Positions 8,549 through 16,431 of a stretch of 64,000 nt of DNA are shown piece after piece (the first letter of the stretch is position 1; the number at the start of each line of letters is the position of its first letter). Source of the stretch: a bacterium (GTDB lineage Bacteria; Krumholzibacteriota; Krumholzibacteriia; JACNKJ01). The stretch covers positions 124,001 through 188,000 of the forward strand of contig JAAEPZ010000033.1 of the NCBI GenBank assembly GCA_024231955.1, written 5' to 3'. The translations under genes and the position numbers were made by a program. The notes beneath the pieces were generated by a model. It made no database searches. It saw only the letters and a list, made by a program, of their open reading frames with translations, and was not told the origin of the DNA.

Positions 8549-9679
8549 ATGCAGCCCGTCTATCTCGACTACAACGCCTCCACACCCGCCGATCCCCGTG
8601 TCGTCGACGCCATGCTCCCCTATCTGGCCGAACACTTCGGCAACCCCTCCAGCAGTCATCCCTTCGGCAAGATCACACGCGACGCCGTGGAGCTGGCTCG
8701 CACCCAGGTGGCGACCATGCTCGGCTGTACTGCCGACGAGATCGTGTTCACCAGCGGTGGTACGGAGTCCAACAACCACGCCATCCGCGGGGTGGCGCAT
8801 GAACGTCGCGGGCGGGGGCGTCACATCATCAGCTCCTCGGTCGAGCATCCCGCTGTCACGCAGGTGTGCGAATATCTCGCCGGGCAGGGGTGGGAGATCG
8901 ATTACCTGCCCGTGGACGAGACCTGCCTCATTAATCCGAGTGATCTCAAGGCGCGCATCCGCTCCGACACGGTGCTGGTGACGATCATGCACGCCAACAA
9001 CGAGGTCGGCACGATCCAGCCGATCGCCGAACTGGCGCGCATCGCCCACGAGCATGGCGCGCTGTTCCACACCGATTGCGCGCAGTCTGTCGGCAAGATC
9101 CCCGTCCGGGTGGAGGACCTCGGGGTCGATCTGCTCAGTCTGGCCGGACACAAGATCTACGCGCACAAGGGTGTCGGCGCGCTCTACGTGCGCCGGGGAA
9201 CACCCGTCGCGAAACTGCTGCACGGTGCGGGCCACGAGGACAATCGCCGTGCGGGCACGGAGAATGTGCTGGAGATCGTCGGGTTGGGCAAAGCCTGCGA
9301 ACTCATAGGCGATGAGATCGACGTCGAGATCAACCGCCTGCGTCAGCTGCGCGATCTTCTCGAAAAGACTTTGCGCAAGAGCTATCCCGAACTCGCCCTC
9401 AACGGACATCGCGAACTGCGATTGCCCAATACGTTGAGCGCAAGTTTTCCGGGCGTCAATTCGAGCGCGCTGCTGGCCCGACTCGACAGTGTCGCGCTCT
9501 CCGCGGGCGCAGCCTGTCATGAGGCCGGCGTCGACGTGTCGGCGGTGTTGCAGGCGATGCACACTCCGCTCGATGTCGCGATGGGAACGTTGCGCATGTC
9601 GGTCGGTCGTTTCAGCACCCGCGATGAAGTGCTTTTCGCGGCGCAGGAGATTCTGGCGAGCGTAAAAACATTGCCATAA
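8549..9679 (+). CDS. Cysteine desulfurase (NifS/IscS-like)
   Basis: A 376-residue class V PLP-dependent aminotransferase that takes sulfur from L-cysteine for Fe-S clusters and thio-modification. It begins MQPVYLDYNASTPADPRV, typical of the group. Visible motifs: TSGGTESNNHAIRG, the H-x-x-H-E-V-G-T-like HANNEVGTIQPI, HTDCAQSVGKIPV, and the PLP lysine in SLAGHKIYAHKGVGAL. The catalytic-loop cysteine is in SAGAACHEAG, shorter than the IscS SGSACTS loop and closer to NifS-type group I/II enzymes. No iscU or regulator follows; the next gene is an oligopeptidase, so the enzyme stands alone. It carries its own promoter. Confidence 0.93.
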   Translation: MQPVYLDYNASTPADPRVVDAMLPYLAEHFGNPSSSHPFGKITRDAVELARTQVATMLGCTADEIVFTSGGTESNNHAIRGVAHERRGRGRHIISSSVEHPAVTQVCEYLAGQGWEIDYLPVDETCLINPSDLKARIRSDTVLVTIMHANNEVGTIQPIAELARIAHEHGALFHTDCAQSVGKIPVRVEDLGVDLLSLAGHKIYAHKGVGALYVRRGTPVAKLLHGAGHEDNRRAGTENVLEIVGLGKACELIGDEIDVEINRLRQLRDLLEKTLRKSYPELALNGHRELRLPNTLSASFPGVNSSALLARLDSVALSAGAACHEAGVDVSAVLQAMHTPLDVAMGTLRMSVGRFSTRDEVLFAAQEILASVKTLP

Positions 9680-9702
9680 CGGATCGTTTTCGCAGAGGCC
9701 AC

Positions 9703-9730
9703 TTGCATGGATCGACAAAGTCAGTAAAAT
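9703..9730 (+). promoter_or_regulatory. Putative promoter of the oligoendopeptidase gene
   Basis: TTGCAT (9703-9708), 16-bp spacer, TAAAAT (9725-9730), 59 bp before ATG 9790. This also argues that translation does not start at the upstream in-frame ATG at 9703. Confidence 0.45.
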
Positions 9731-9789
9731 GCAGACACCCCGTCACGAATAACCCCCGAAACTACGCCAAGCTCCGAAAGGATGGACCC

Positions 9790-11595
9790 ATGCCCAAGAG
9801 CGCCGGCAAGGCAAAAATCAACGTCAATAAAGTCTACTGGAATCTGTCCGAACTCTACACAGGTCAGGACGATCCCAAGCTGGAGAAGGATTTCAAATCG
9901 ATGGAGCGCGCGTGCAAGACGTTCGCCAAGAACTATCGCGGTCGTGTAGGCAAGCTCGACGCCAAGGAGATGCGCAAGGCGCTTAAGGCGATGGAGAAGA
10001 TCGACACGATCTCCTACTCGGTCGTCATCTACGCCATGCTGGAGTTCGCGACCAAGAGCACCGATCCCAACTGGGGCGCGTTCCGCCAGAAGGTGATGGA
10101 GCGCAACTCGCGCGCCTTCGAGAACCTGAGTTTCTTCCAGGTCGAGTGGGCCAAGCTGTCCGCAGCCAAGGCCAAGGCGCTGACCACGGACAAGACTCTG
10201 ATCCGCTTCAAGCATTTCCTGGAGCACAGCCGCCTCTACAAGAAGCACACGCTCAGCGAAAAAGAGGAGATCCTCGCCACCAAGCTGGGGCAGATCGGCG
10301 GCGGCGCCTGGTCGCGTTACTACACGACCGTGCTCTCCGATGTCGAATACGTGTTCCGGGGCAAGAAGATCACCGCCTCCGAACTCGTGGCCAAACTGCA
10401 GCACGCCGATCGGGATGTGCGGCGCGACGCCAGCGAGACCCGCACCGCCGGTCTCTCGGCCCAGGCCAAACCGTTGACCTTCGCGTTCAACATGATCCTG
10501 GCCGGCTGCAAGACCGAGGATGAGATCCGCTCCTACGACACCTGGGTGCAGTCGCGCAATCTCTCCAACGAGATTCCCGACAAGGTCGTCGATTCGCTCG
10601 TCAAGGCCTGCCTGGAGCGGGGCGATATTCTCCGTCGCTACATGAAGCTCAAGAAGAAGCTCATGGGTGTGAAGCAGATGATGTCCTACGACGTCTCCGC
10701 GCCTCTGCCCGGTGCGCGCGAGAAGAAGTCGGACTACGCCACGGCGCGCAAGGATGTCGTCGAGTTGTTCGAGGAGACCACCCCCGCGTTCGGCAAGATC
10801 GCCCGCGACATGTTCGAGCAGGATCACATCGACGCGCCGCCCTACAAGGGCAAACGCTCGGGCGCATTCTGCATGTCCAACATGTCGGGTCTCCCCTATG
10901 TCATGCTCAACTGGACCGGCAAGACCCGCGACGTCGCCACCATGGCCCACGAACTGGGGCACGCCGTTCACGCCGAGCTCAGTCGCGACAAGGGTCCCCT
11001 GGGCCAGACCGACAGCCTGGTCATGGCCGAGGTCGCCTCGGTGTTCATGGAGACGCTGCTCTACAACAAGCTGCTCAAGCAGACCAAGAGCCCGCGCGCT
11101 CGTCTCGACATGCTCAAGAACATCATCGAGGACGGCTTCTCCACCACGCTGCGTCAGATGCAGTTCAACCGCTTCGAGAACTCGGTGCACAATCACCGTC
11201 GCGAAAAGGGCGAGCTGACCAGAGAGCAGTTCTGCGAATACTTCCAGGAGGCGGAGAAGGCCTACTTCGGCAACACCGTGAAGCCGCACAAGGGCACCGA
11301 CGTGTTCTGGATGTATGTGCAGCACTTCATGGCGGTGCCGGGTTACGTCTACGCCTACTGCGCGAGCTATCTCGTCGTGCTGTCGCTGTACAAGCGCTAC
11401 CTCGATGAGGGCGAGAGCTTCCTGGTCGGCTATGAGGCGATGCTGGCGGCAGGCGGCAACAAGACGCCGGAGGAGCTGCTCTCCGCGCTGGGTGTCGACT
11501 GGAGTCAGGAGAGTTTCTGGCACAGCGGTCTCGATGTCCTCGACGGTTTCGTCGAGCAGTTCAAAACCGCCGCGAAAGAGCTGAAGCTGCTCTAG
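9790..11595 (+). CDS. pepF: Oligoendopeptidase F (M3 family metallopeptidase)
   Basis: A 601-residue cytoplasmic zinc oligopeptidase of the M3B/PepF group. It starts at ATG 9790 (MPKSAGKAKINVNKVYWNL) with GAAAGGAT upstream. The zinc site HELGHAVH is visible together with the downstream glutamate in DSLVMAEVASVFMETLL, and the substrate-binding segment HFMAVPGYVYAYCASYL is typical of PepF. Length is right for the family (about 600). It is followed by a strong terminator, so it is probably a single-gene transcript. GC-rich codon use creates a 600-residue antisense frame that is not a gene. Confidence 0.93.
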   Translation: MPKSAGKAKINVNKVYWNLSELYTGQDDPKLEKDFKSMERACKTFAKNYRGRVGKLDAKEMRKALKAMEKIDTISYSVVIYAMLEFATKSTDPNWGAFRQKVMERNSRAFENLSFFQVEWAKLSAAKAKALTTDKTLIRFKHFLEHSRLYKKHTLSEKEEILATKLGQIGGGAWSRYYTTVLSDVEYVFRGKKITASELVAKLQHADRDVRRDASETRTAGLSAQAKPLTFAFNMILAGCKTEDEIRSYDTWVQSRNLSNEIPDKVVDSLVKACLERGDILRRYMKLKKKLMGVKQMMSYDVSAPLPGAREKKSDYATARKDVVELFEETTPAFGKIARDMFEQDHIDAPPYKGKRSGAFCMSNMSGLPYVMLNWTGKTRDVATMAHELGHAVHAELSRDKGPLGQTDSLVMAEVASVFMETLLYNKLLKQTKSPRARLDMLKNIIEDGFSTTLRQMQFNRFENSVHNHRREKGELTREQFCEYFQEAEKAYFGNTVKPHKGTDVFWMYVQHFMAVPGYVYAYCASYLVVLSLYKRYLDEGESFLVGYEAMLAAGGNKTPEELLSALGVDWSQESFWHSGLDVLDGFVEQFKTAAKELKLL

Positions 11596-11616
11596 GTCTT
11601 ATGTATCGAAAACAGA

Positions 11617-11649
11617 GCCCGGATCCGCGCAGGCGGGTCCGGGTTTTTT
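11617..11649 (+). terminator. Rho-independent terminator of pepF
   Basis: Stem CCCGGATCCGC / GCGGGTCCGGG (one G-U pair) with a 4-nt loop, followed by six T residues at 11644-11649. It lies 22 nt after the pepF stop. Confidence 0.9.
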
Positions 11650-11924
11650 CTTTGGATCCGATCGGGGGCGGGCAGGCGAACAGAAGGATCAAGACTGTGA
11701 AGATGAACGCATGACATCCTCCCAGGTTGAGTGAGGGGATCTCCATATCCGATTATTGATCTAAGATGAAAGTTACGAGTGGTCCCGATCCCCATCCGCT
11801 CCAGGTTTTGACTTGATCGCAGCTGAGCAATTCGTCCCCGCGGAAAATGAACGTTTCGAGACGGCGGCGACACACTCCGAACTCTCCCCACCGCACCAAC
11901 CGATTTCGGAAAGGTTCGGTTGGC

Positions 11925-11953
11925 TTGGCCTCCGCCTCGTAATCTGCTATCCT
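11925..11953 (+). promoter_or_regulatory. Putative promoter of the adenosine deaminase gene
   Basis: TTGGCC (11925-11930), 17-bp spacer, TATCCT (11948-11953). The interval 11650-11924 contains no reading frame I can support. Confidence 0.35.
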
Positions 11954-12041
11954 CATTCGGACAGCAAACCCCATTCGATGTCGGCGACCGCCGATCGACT
12001 GCCCCGGCAAGGCCCGGGAAGAGTTTCTAGGATACAGGAGC

Positions 12042-13097
12042 ATGAAGATGAGTGGAGCCGGAGCCTGGGAGAAATTTCCGAAAGTCGACCTCCACCGCCA
12101 CCTGGAGGGATCGATTCGCCTTGAAACGCTCAGGGAGATCGCCAGAAGCTACGATCTGGACTACCCTATCGACGATCTGCCCCGTTTCCGCACTATGGTC
12201 CAGATGACTCCCGACCAGCGCAGTGCCGAGGCCTTACTGGCCAAGTTCGCCGTCCTCCGTCACTTCTTCCGCTCGGAAGAGATCATCACCAGGATAACCC
12301 GCGAAGCGGTTCTGGACGCGGCCGCGGATGAGGTTCGCTATCTTGAACTGCGCTTCAACCCGGTGGCCCTGTCCGCGCATAACGAGTTCACCCCGGCTCA
12401 GGCTTGTCGCTGCGTCCAAAACGCAAGCGCCCTGGCCGCCGTTGACTGCGGAATCGATGTGCGCCTCATCATTTCCATCAACCGCTCCGAGCCGGAGCGT
12501 GCGCATGAGCTCCTGGATATCGCCTGCGATGGCGTAAAGGAGGGCATCACCGGTCTTGATCTTTCCGGAGATGAGGTCAACGCTGCCGCCGAACCCTTTA
12601 TAGATCTCTTCGATCGGGCCCGATCGGCCGGTCTCGACATCTCCGTCCACGCCGGCGAATGGACGGGGCCGGAGAATATCCGTTTCGCCATAGAGGAGCT
12701 GAACGCCACACGCATCGGCCACGGCATCGGCATCCTCGACGATCCGGATTTGATCTCATTGGCCAGAGAGAGGGGAACGCTCTTCGAATTCTGCATCACC
12801 AGCAATTACCTCACGGCGGCGATCGCGGTCAAAAAGGAGCACCCGGTCCTTGAATTGACTCGCAAGCATGGACTCAGCACCACTCTCAACACCGACGACC
12901 CCTCCATCTTCGACGTCACCCTCAGCGATGAATTCGAGTTCGCGCATGATCACCTGGGACTGACCATCGAGGAGCTGCGGGCCATGAACCTCCGGGCCGC
13001 GCGACACGCCTTCCTCGACGACGGGACCCGAAACAAACTCATCACGCATCTTCAGCAGAAGTATGCGGAAAATGACAATCTACCTGCCAAAATGTGA
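12042..13097 (+). CDS. add: Adenosine deaminase
   Basis: A 351-residue amidohydrolase-fold enzyme deaminating adenosine/deoxyadenosine to inosine in purine salvage (cytoplasm). Family motifs are all present: metal site KVDLHRHLEGSI, HAGEWTGPENI with the zinc His and catalytic Glu-containing loop, RIGHGIGI, and the catalytic LNTDDPSIF with the Asp pair. ATG 12042 is followed by ATG 12048; AGGAG at 12034-12038 is better spaced for the latter. Length matches add (330-350). Plant/bacterial adenine deaminases are close relatives, so the exact substrate (adenosine or adenine) is not certain. Confidence 0.88.
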   Translation: MKMSGAGAWEKFPKVDLHRHLEGSIRLETLREIARSYDLDYPIDDLPRFRTMVQMTPDQRSAEALLAKFAVLRHFFRSEEIITRITREAVLDAAADEVRYLELRFNPVALSAHNEFTPAQACRCVQNASALAAVDCGIDVRLIISINRSEPERAHELLDIACDGVKEGITGLDLSGDEVNAAAEPFIDLFDRARSAGLDISVHAGEWTGPENIRFAIEELNATRIGHGIGILDDPDLISLARERGTLFEFCITSNYLTAAIAVKKEHPVLELTRKHGLSTTLNTDDPSIFDVTLSDEFEFAHDHLGLTIEELRAMNLRAARHAFLDDGTRNKLITHLQQKYAENDNLPAKM

Positions 13098-13112
13098 TTT
13101 AGGCTGCGATTT

Positions 13113-13141
13113 TTTACAATTTCATGACCGAATGTTATAGA
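13113..13141 (+). promoter_or_regulatory. Promoter of the phosphatase-FecR-cyclase operon
   Basis: TTTACA (13113-13118), 17-bp spacer, TATAGA (13136-13141): a good sigma70-like promoter right after add. Its expected start of transcription lies only about 10 nt before ATG 13158, which leaves almost no leader for that start codon. Confidence 0.6.
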
Positions 13142-13157
13142 ATCGCACTAAGCACGG

Positions 13158-14531
13158 ATGGGCTTGAGCCTGATCCGAAAAGAACACACCATCCGACGGT
13201 TTCCCGATAACCGTCATGAGGCAGAGTGGTTCATGTCCGTCAGGCCCGAGCAAGCTCATGATCACAGTTCCACTGCGATGTGGATTCTGAAGATCGCTCA
13301 AGATCTGGCCCGCCCGTTCCCACTCAACAGAATGCTCGAAGAGGTAGTGAGAGTCGCCTGCGCCGCGCTTCGGGCCGACCGCACCACCATCTGGCTCCAC
13401 GATGACGAAACCTCGGAGTTCTACACGGAGGTAGCGATCGGGATCGATCCGATCAGAATCCCCTCGGATCGGGGTTTGGTCGGCGCTTGCGGCAGCTCGA
13501 GAGAGGTGATCAACGTACCCGACTGCCAATCCGACCCACGCTTCAACCCGACCGTGGATCGGGAAACCGGCTACCGCTCCCGCTGCCTGCTTTCCGTGCC
13601 CCTCATCGGCTACGACGACTCATTGATCGGCGTTATGCAAGTACTGAATCGCCACGAGGGTCATTTCGACGACGCCGACATCGAAACCGCCACGGCGCTT
13701 TCCGCTCACTGCGCAGTCGCTCTGCAGCGTGCGCAGATGCTCGAAGAGCTGCTGGTCAAGAGACGGCTCGAACACGAGTTGGCGGCCGCTCGTCAGATTC
13801 AACGCGGAACACTGCCCCAGGAGATGCCCAAAATCGAGGGCTACGAGATCTTCGGTTGGAACAAACCCGCGGAAGAGACCGGCGGCGACACCTACGACAT
13901 CCATCAAAAGGACGAACACCTGTTCTCCCTGCTGCTCGCCGACGCCACCGGGCACGGCATCGGACCGGCCATCAGCGTAACTCAGGTACGCTCCATGCTG
14001 CGAATGTGCGACCTGATGGGTTGCCCGCTCGAGGAGGCTTTCGAGGGGGTCAACCGGCAACTCGTGGCCGACCTGCCCTCCGATCGCTTCGTTACGGTTT
14101 TTCTGGGTCAACTGGATACGCACCTGCACAGAGTCCGCTACCTGTCGGGCGGTCAGGGCCCAGTGCTGCATTATCGAGCCGATACGGACAAGGTGGAGTT
14201 CCTCGATTCCACAACAATGCCGCTTGGGATCCTCAAGGACCTTCCGGGTTCGGGACCTCGCAACATCGACCTGCAGCCCGGTGACATCGTCGCCCTGATC
14301 ACGGACGGTCTCGTCGAAGCGGCGCGGGAAGACGGAGAGCAGTTCGGCGACGAGCGTACGGCGGCATGCCTGCGGGAGTATGGACATCACCCGATGTCCG
14401 AGCTCGCCCGAATTCTTCACGAACAGGTTCTGGAGTTCAATCATCACGCCCGGCAGGACGACGACATCACGGTCCTGCTCGTCAAGCGGCAGCCGGGTTA
14501 TGCGACCAAGGCTGACGGCATCGGCACTTGA
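13158..14531 (+). CDS. GAF-domain PP2C-type (SpoIIE/RsbU) serine phosphatase
   Basis: A 457-residue cytoplasmic regulator. Residues about 40-200 form a GAF sensor domain (ALRADRTTIWLHDDETSEFY; CLLSVPLIGYDDSLIGVMQV), then a coiled linker (LAAARQIQRGTLPQEMP, the usual SpoIIE lead) and a PPM phosphatase domain with the metal aspartates in GGDTYD, LLADATGHGIGPA, ITDGLVEA and DDDITVLLV. Such enzymes dephosphorylate anti-anti-sigma factors in partner-switching systems; no STAS or RsbW-like kinase is encoded in this window. An in-frame ATG at 13233 is an alternative start. First gene of a co-directional run ending in a CHASE2 cyclase. Confidence 0.88.
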   Translation: MGLSLIRKEHTIRRFPDNRHEAEWFMSVRPEQAHDHSSTAMWILKIAQDLARPFPLNRMLEEVVRVACAALRADRTTIWLHDDETSEFYTEVAIGIDPIRIPSDRGLVGACGSSREVINVPDCQSDPRFNPTVDRETGYRSRCLLSVPLIGYDDSLIGVMQVLNRHEGHFDDADIETATALSAHCAVALQRAQMLEELLVKRRLEHELAAARQIQRGTLPQEMPKIEGYEIFGWNKPAEETGGDTYDIHQKDEHLFSLLLADATGHGIGPAISVTQVRSMLRMCDLMGCPLEEAFEGVNRQLVADLPSDRFVTVFLGQLDTHLHRVRYLSGGQGPVLHYRADTDKVEFLDSTTMPLGILKDLPGSGPRNIDLQPGDIVALITDGLVEAAREDGEQFGDERTAACLREYGHHPMSELARILHEQVLEFNHHARQDDDITVLLVKRQPGYATKADGIGT

Positions 14532-14550
14532 GGACAAGAAGGAGATTGAT

Positions 14551-15675
14551 ATGGACGGCAAACGACGACACAGGTTCCTGTTCGGACTCGGCGCGCTTAT
14601 TCCGCTGCTGATGATCGCACTGCTTCCGCAGACCGACGCATCGGCTGATTCCTGCAGCGACGGAGACCCTTATATCAAATTGACTCTGTCCGATCTGGGG
14701 CTCAGCACCCTCGATATATTCTACCTGTCCGACTTCCGGGCCGATACGGGCAGTCCGTCCCGGCCGCTCTTCCAATTCTCCGTGTCGAACGACGGCGCGA
14801 GCGACCGGAGTCTGGTCCTGACTCTGCAGCTGGATGCCGAGACCGGCCCCCTCTTCTCCGCCAGCACATACCCATTCGACGTTGGTGCGGGGCAGACGAT
14901 CTCCGGCACCAATCAGGACCTCAGCACCGTCGGCTCGATGTTCGAACTGGGGGTCATGGATCTGACCGACGGGAGACAGGAATCCCTCATTCTCCGTCTG
15001 GGCTACCTCCCCGAGGGCGAATACCATCTGCGGCTCTCCCTGGACGATGCGACCACCGCAACGGAGATCAGCGAGTGTTTTCTCCAATTTACCGTGATCA
15101 ACCCGCGAACGGTCGAACTCATTCTCCCTGGAGCCGAATTTGAAGACATGCTGCCCGTCGAGAATTCCCCCTTCCCGCTGTTCCAGTGGCAAAGCGACGC
15201 GGGTCTATTCGATATCCGCCTCTGCCCCGTCATGCCCGGCGACGGCAGCGGTGAGGAGGTCATGGGCAACGAACCCGTTCACGAAAATCTCGGTTTTTAC
15301 ACGGAGTTCACGGGTACTCACACCTGGTTGTATCCCCCTGGCGCCGAGTCCCTGGCAGAGGGCCAAAGCTATTGCTGGCAGGTGGAGGCGATCGTCCCCA
15401 GTTCCAGCGGAGATACGCGCTTCATCAGCGAGATCTTCTGTTTCGAGATGTCGAGCACGACGGGCGCACCCGACTACGATGCGATTCTGGATCTCCTGAT
15501 GGAATTGCTCCCGCCGGGAGCTCTGGCCGAGGTATTGCCGCAACTCGCGGGACTCAACTCCACCGGAACGATCACCTTGAATCACGAGACCATCAGCTCC
15601 GCGGAAATGGCGACTCTATTGAGATCGCTCCTGTCCGCGGGCTGGGAGGTCGGCAGCCTGGAGGTCACGGAATAA
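14551..15675 (+). CDS. Exported protein of the FecR-cyclase operon
   Basis: A 374-residue protein of unknown function. ATG 14551 has AAGGAG 7 nt upstream. Residues 1-33 are a signal peptide (hydrophobic LFGLGALIPLLMIALL, then DASAD). The mature part looks beta-rich with two regions: one around FYLSDFRADTG...RPLFQFSV, and a later segment (LPVENSPFPLFQWQSDAG; FYTEFTGTHTWLYPPGA; YCWQVEA) resembling Ig/fibronectin-like domains that describe sub-strings of envelope proteins. The C-terminus is LLSAGWEVGSLEVTE. Its stop codon overlaps the start of the FecR gene by one base (TAATG), so the two are coupled. I do not recognise the family. Confidence 0.75.
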   Translation: MDGKRRHRFLFGLGALIPLLMIALLPQTDASADSCSDGDPYIKLTLSDLGLSTLDIFYLSDFRADTGSPSRPLFQFSVSNDGASDRSLVLTLQLDAETGPLFSASTYPFDVGAGQTISGTNQDLSTVGSMFELGVMDLTDGRQESLILRLGYLPEGEYHLRLSLDDATTATEISECFLQFTVINPRTVELILPGAEFEDMLPVENSPFPLFQWQSDAGLFDIRLCPVMPGDGSGEEVMGNEPVHENLGFYTEFTGTHTWLYPPGAESLAEGQSYCWQVEAIVPSSSGDTRFISEIFCFEMSSTTGAPDYDAILDLLMELLPPGALAEVLPQLAGLNSTGTITLNHETISSAEMATLLRSLLSAGWEVGSLEVTE

Positions 15676-16418
15676 TGAAAATCAATTCGAAGACGACAAC
15701 CAGGCGGAGATCCATCGTTCGCGGAGTACACATCATTCTCGCACTCCTTTTCCTGATGTCACCTTGTCGTGCCGAGGATACGGCAAGCCTGGCGGCGGTG
15801 ATCAAGATCAGCGGCGAAGTCCAATGGCTGGAGAGGGACAAGGAGGACTGGATGCCGGCCGAGGCCGGTCTCGTCCTGAACTCGGGCGATAAGCTGCGCA
15901 CCGCCGTGGGGGCCAATGTGGCGGTCATGTTCCTCGATGATCGCAGTCTCCTCAAGCTGGCGGAGAAAACCGAAGTAACCTTCAACGCCACGCGCGAGGG
16001 CGGAACCGTCTCCAAGCGGATTCTGATGAGCGCCGGCCAATTGTGGGCCAAGGTCACCAAGGCCGAAAGTCCTCACTTCCAGGTCGAAACACCGACCTCG
16101 GTGGCGGCAGTCAAGGGCTCCGAGTTCTACGACATCGAGGATATTGTCGGGGGCAATACACTGCACGCCATCACAGGTCGCTACGACTACGGCAACGAAT
16201 TCGGCTCCGTCGAACTCACGGCGGGACAGACCGGAACCTCCGACGGCAAATCCCCGCCCGGCAAACGGTCCACACGACCGGATGAGCTGCCCGGATTCGG
16301 CGGAGGCCTCCAGGCCTACGGCGGACAGGATCAGACGATCCGCGTCGAGTTCATCGATGAAGAGGGCCGTGAGCGGATCCTCATCATCCCTCTGATCCGA
16401 CCCGGCAACCAGGACTAG
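15675..16418 (+). CDS. FecR-domain periplasmic protein
   Basis: A 247-residue exported protein. Signal peptide in residues 1-35 (IILALLFLMSPCRAED). A FecR domain follows: ISGEVQWLERDKEDWMPAEA, LNSGDKLRTAVGANVAVMFL, LAEKTEVTFN, then GQLWAKVTKAESPHFQVETP and VAAVKGSEFYD, the usual G-x-x-W-x-K-V...F-x-V-x-T-P-x-x-x-x-x-V-R-G-T pattern. Stand-alone FecR domains coupled to CHASE2 cyclases and barrels act as periplasmic or envelope ligand modules rather than iron regulators (family knowledge). It starts at ATG 15675 overlapping the preceding stop. Confidence 0.85.
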   Translation: MKINSKTTTRRRSIVRGVHIILALLFLMSPCRAEDTASLAAVIKISGEVQWLERDKEDWMPAEAGLVLNSGDKLRTAVGANVAVMFLDDRSLLKLAEKTEVTFNATREGGTVSKRILMSAGQLWAKVTKAESPHFQVETPTSVAAVKGSEFYDIEDIVGGNTLHAITGRYDYGNEFGSVELTAGQTGTSDGKSPPGKRSTRPDELPGFGGGLQAYGGQDQTIRVEFIDEEGRERILIIPLIRPGNQD

Positions 16419-16431
16419 AAAGGACTGCCCG

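Noticed and set aside
8510..9718. 402-residue open frame antisense to the cysteine desulfurase gene
   Set aside because: Shadow of the plus-strand PLP enzyme; no recognisable domain and arginine/histidine-rich composition.
9721..11523. 600-residue open frame antisense to pepF
   Set aside because: Mirror of a GC-rich coding frame; His/Gly/Leu/Val-rich composition, no ribosome site, and the plus strand has a full M3 peptidase with HELGH.
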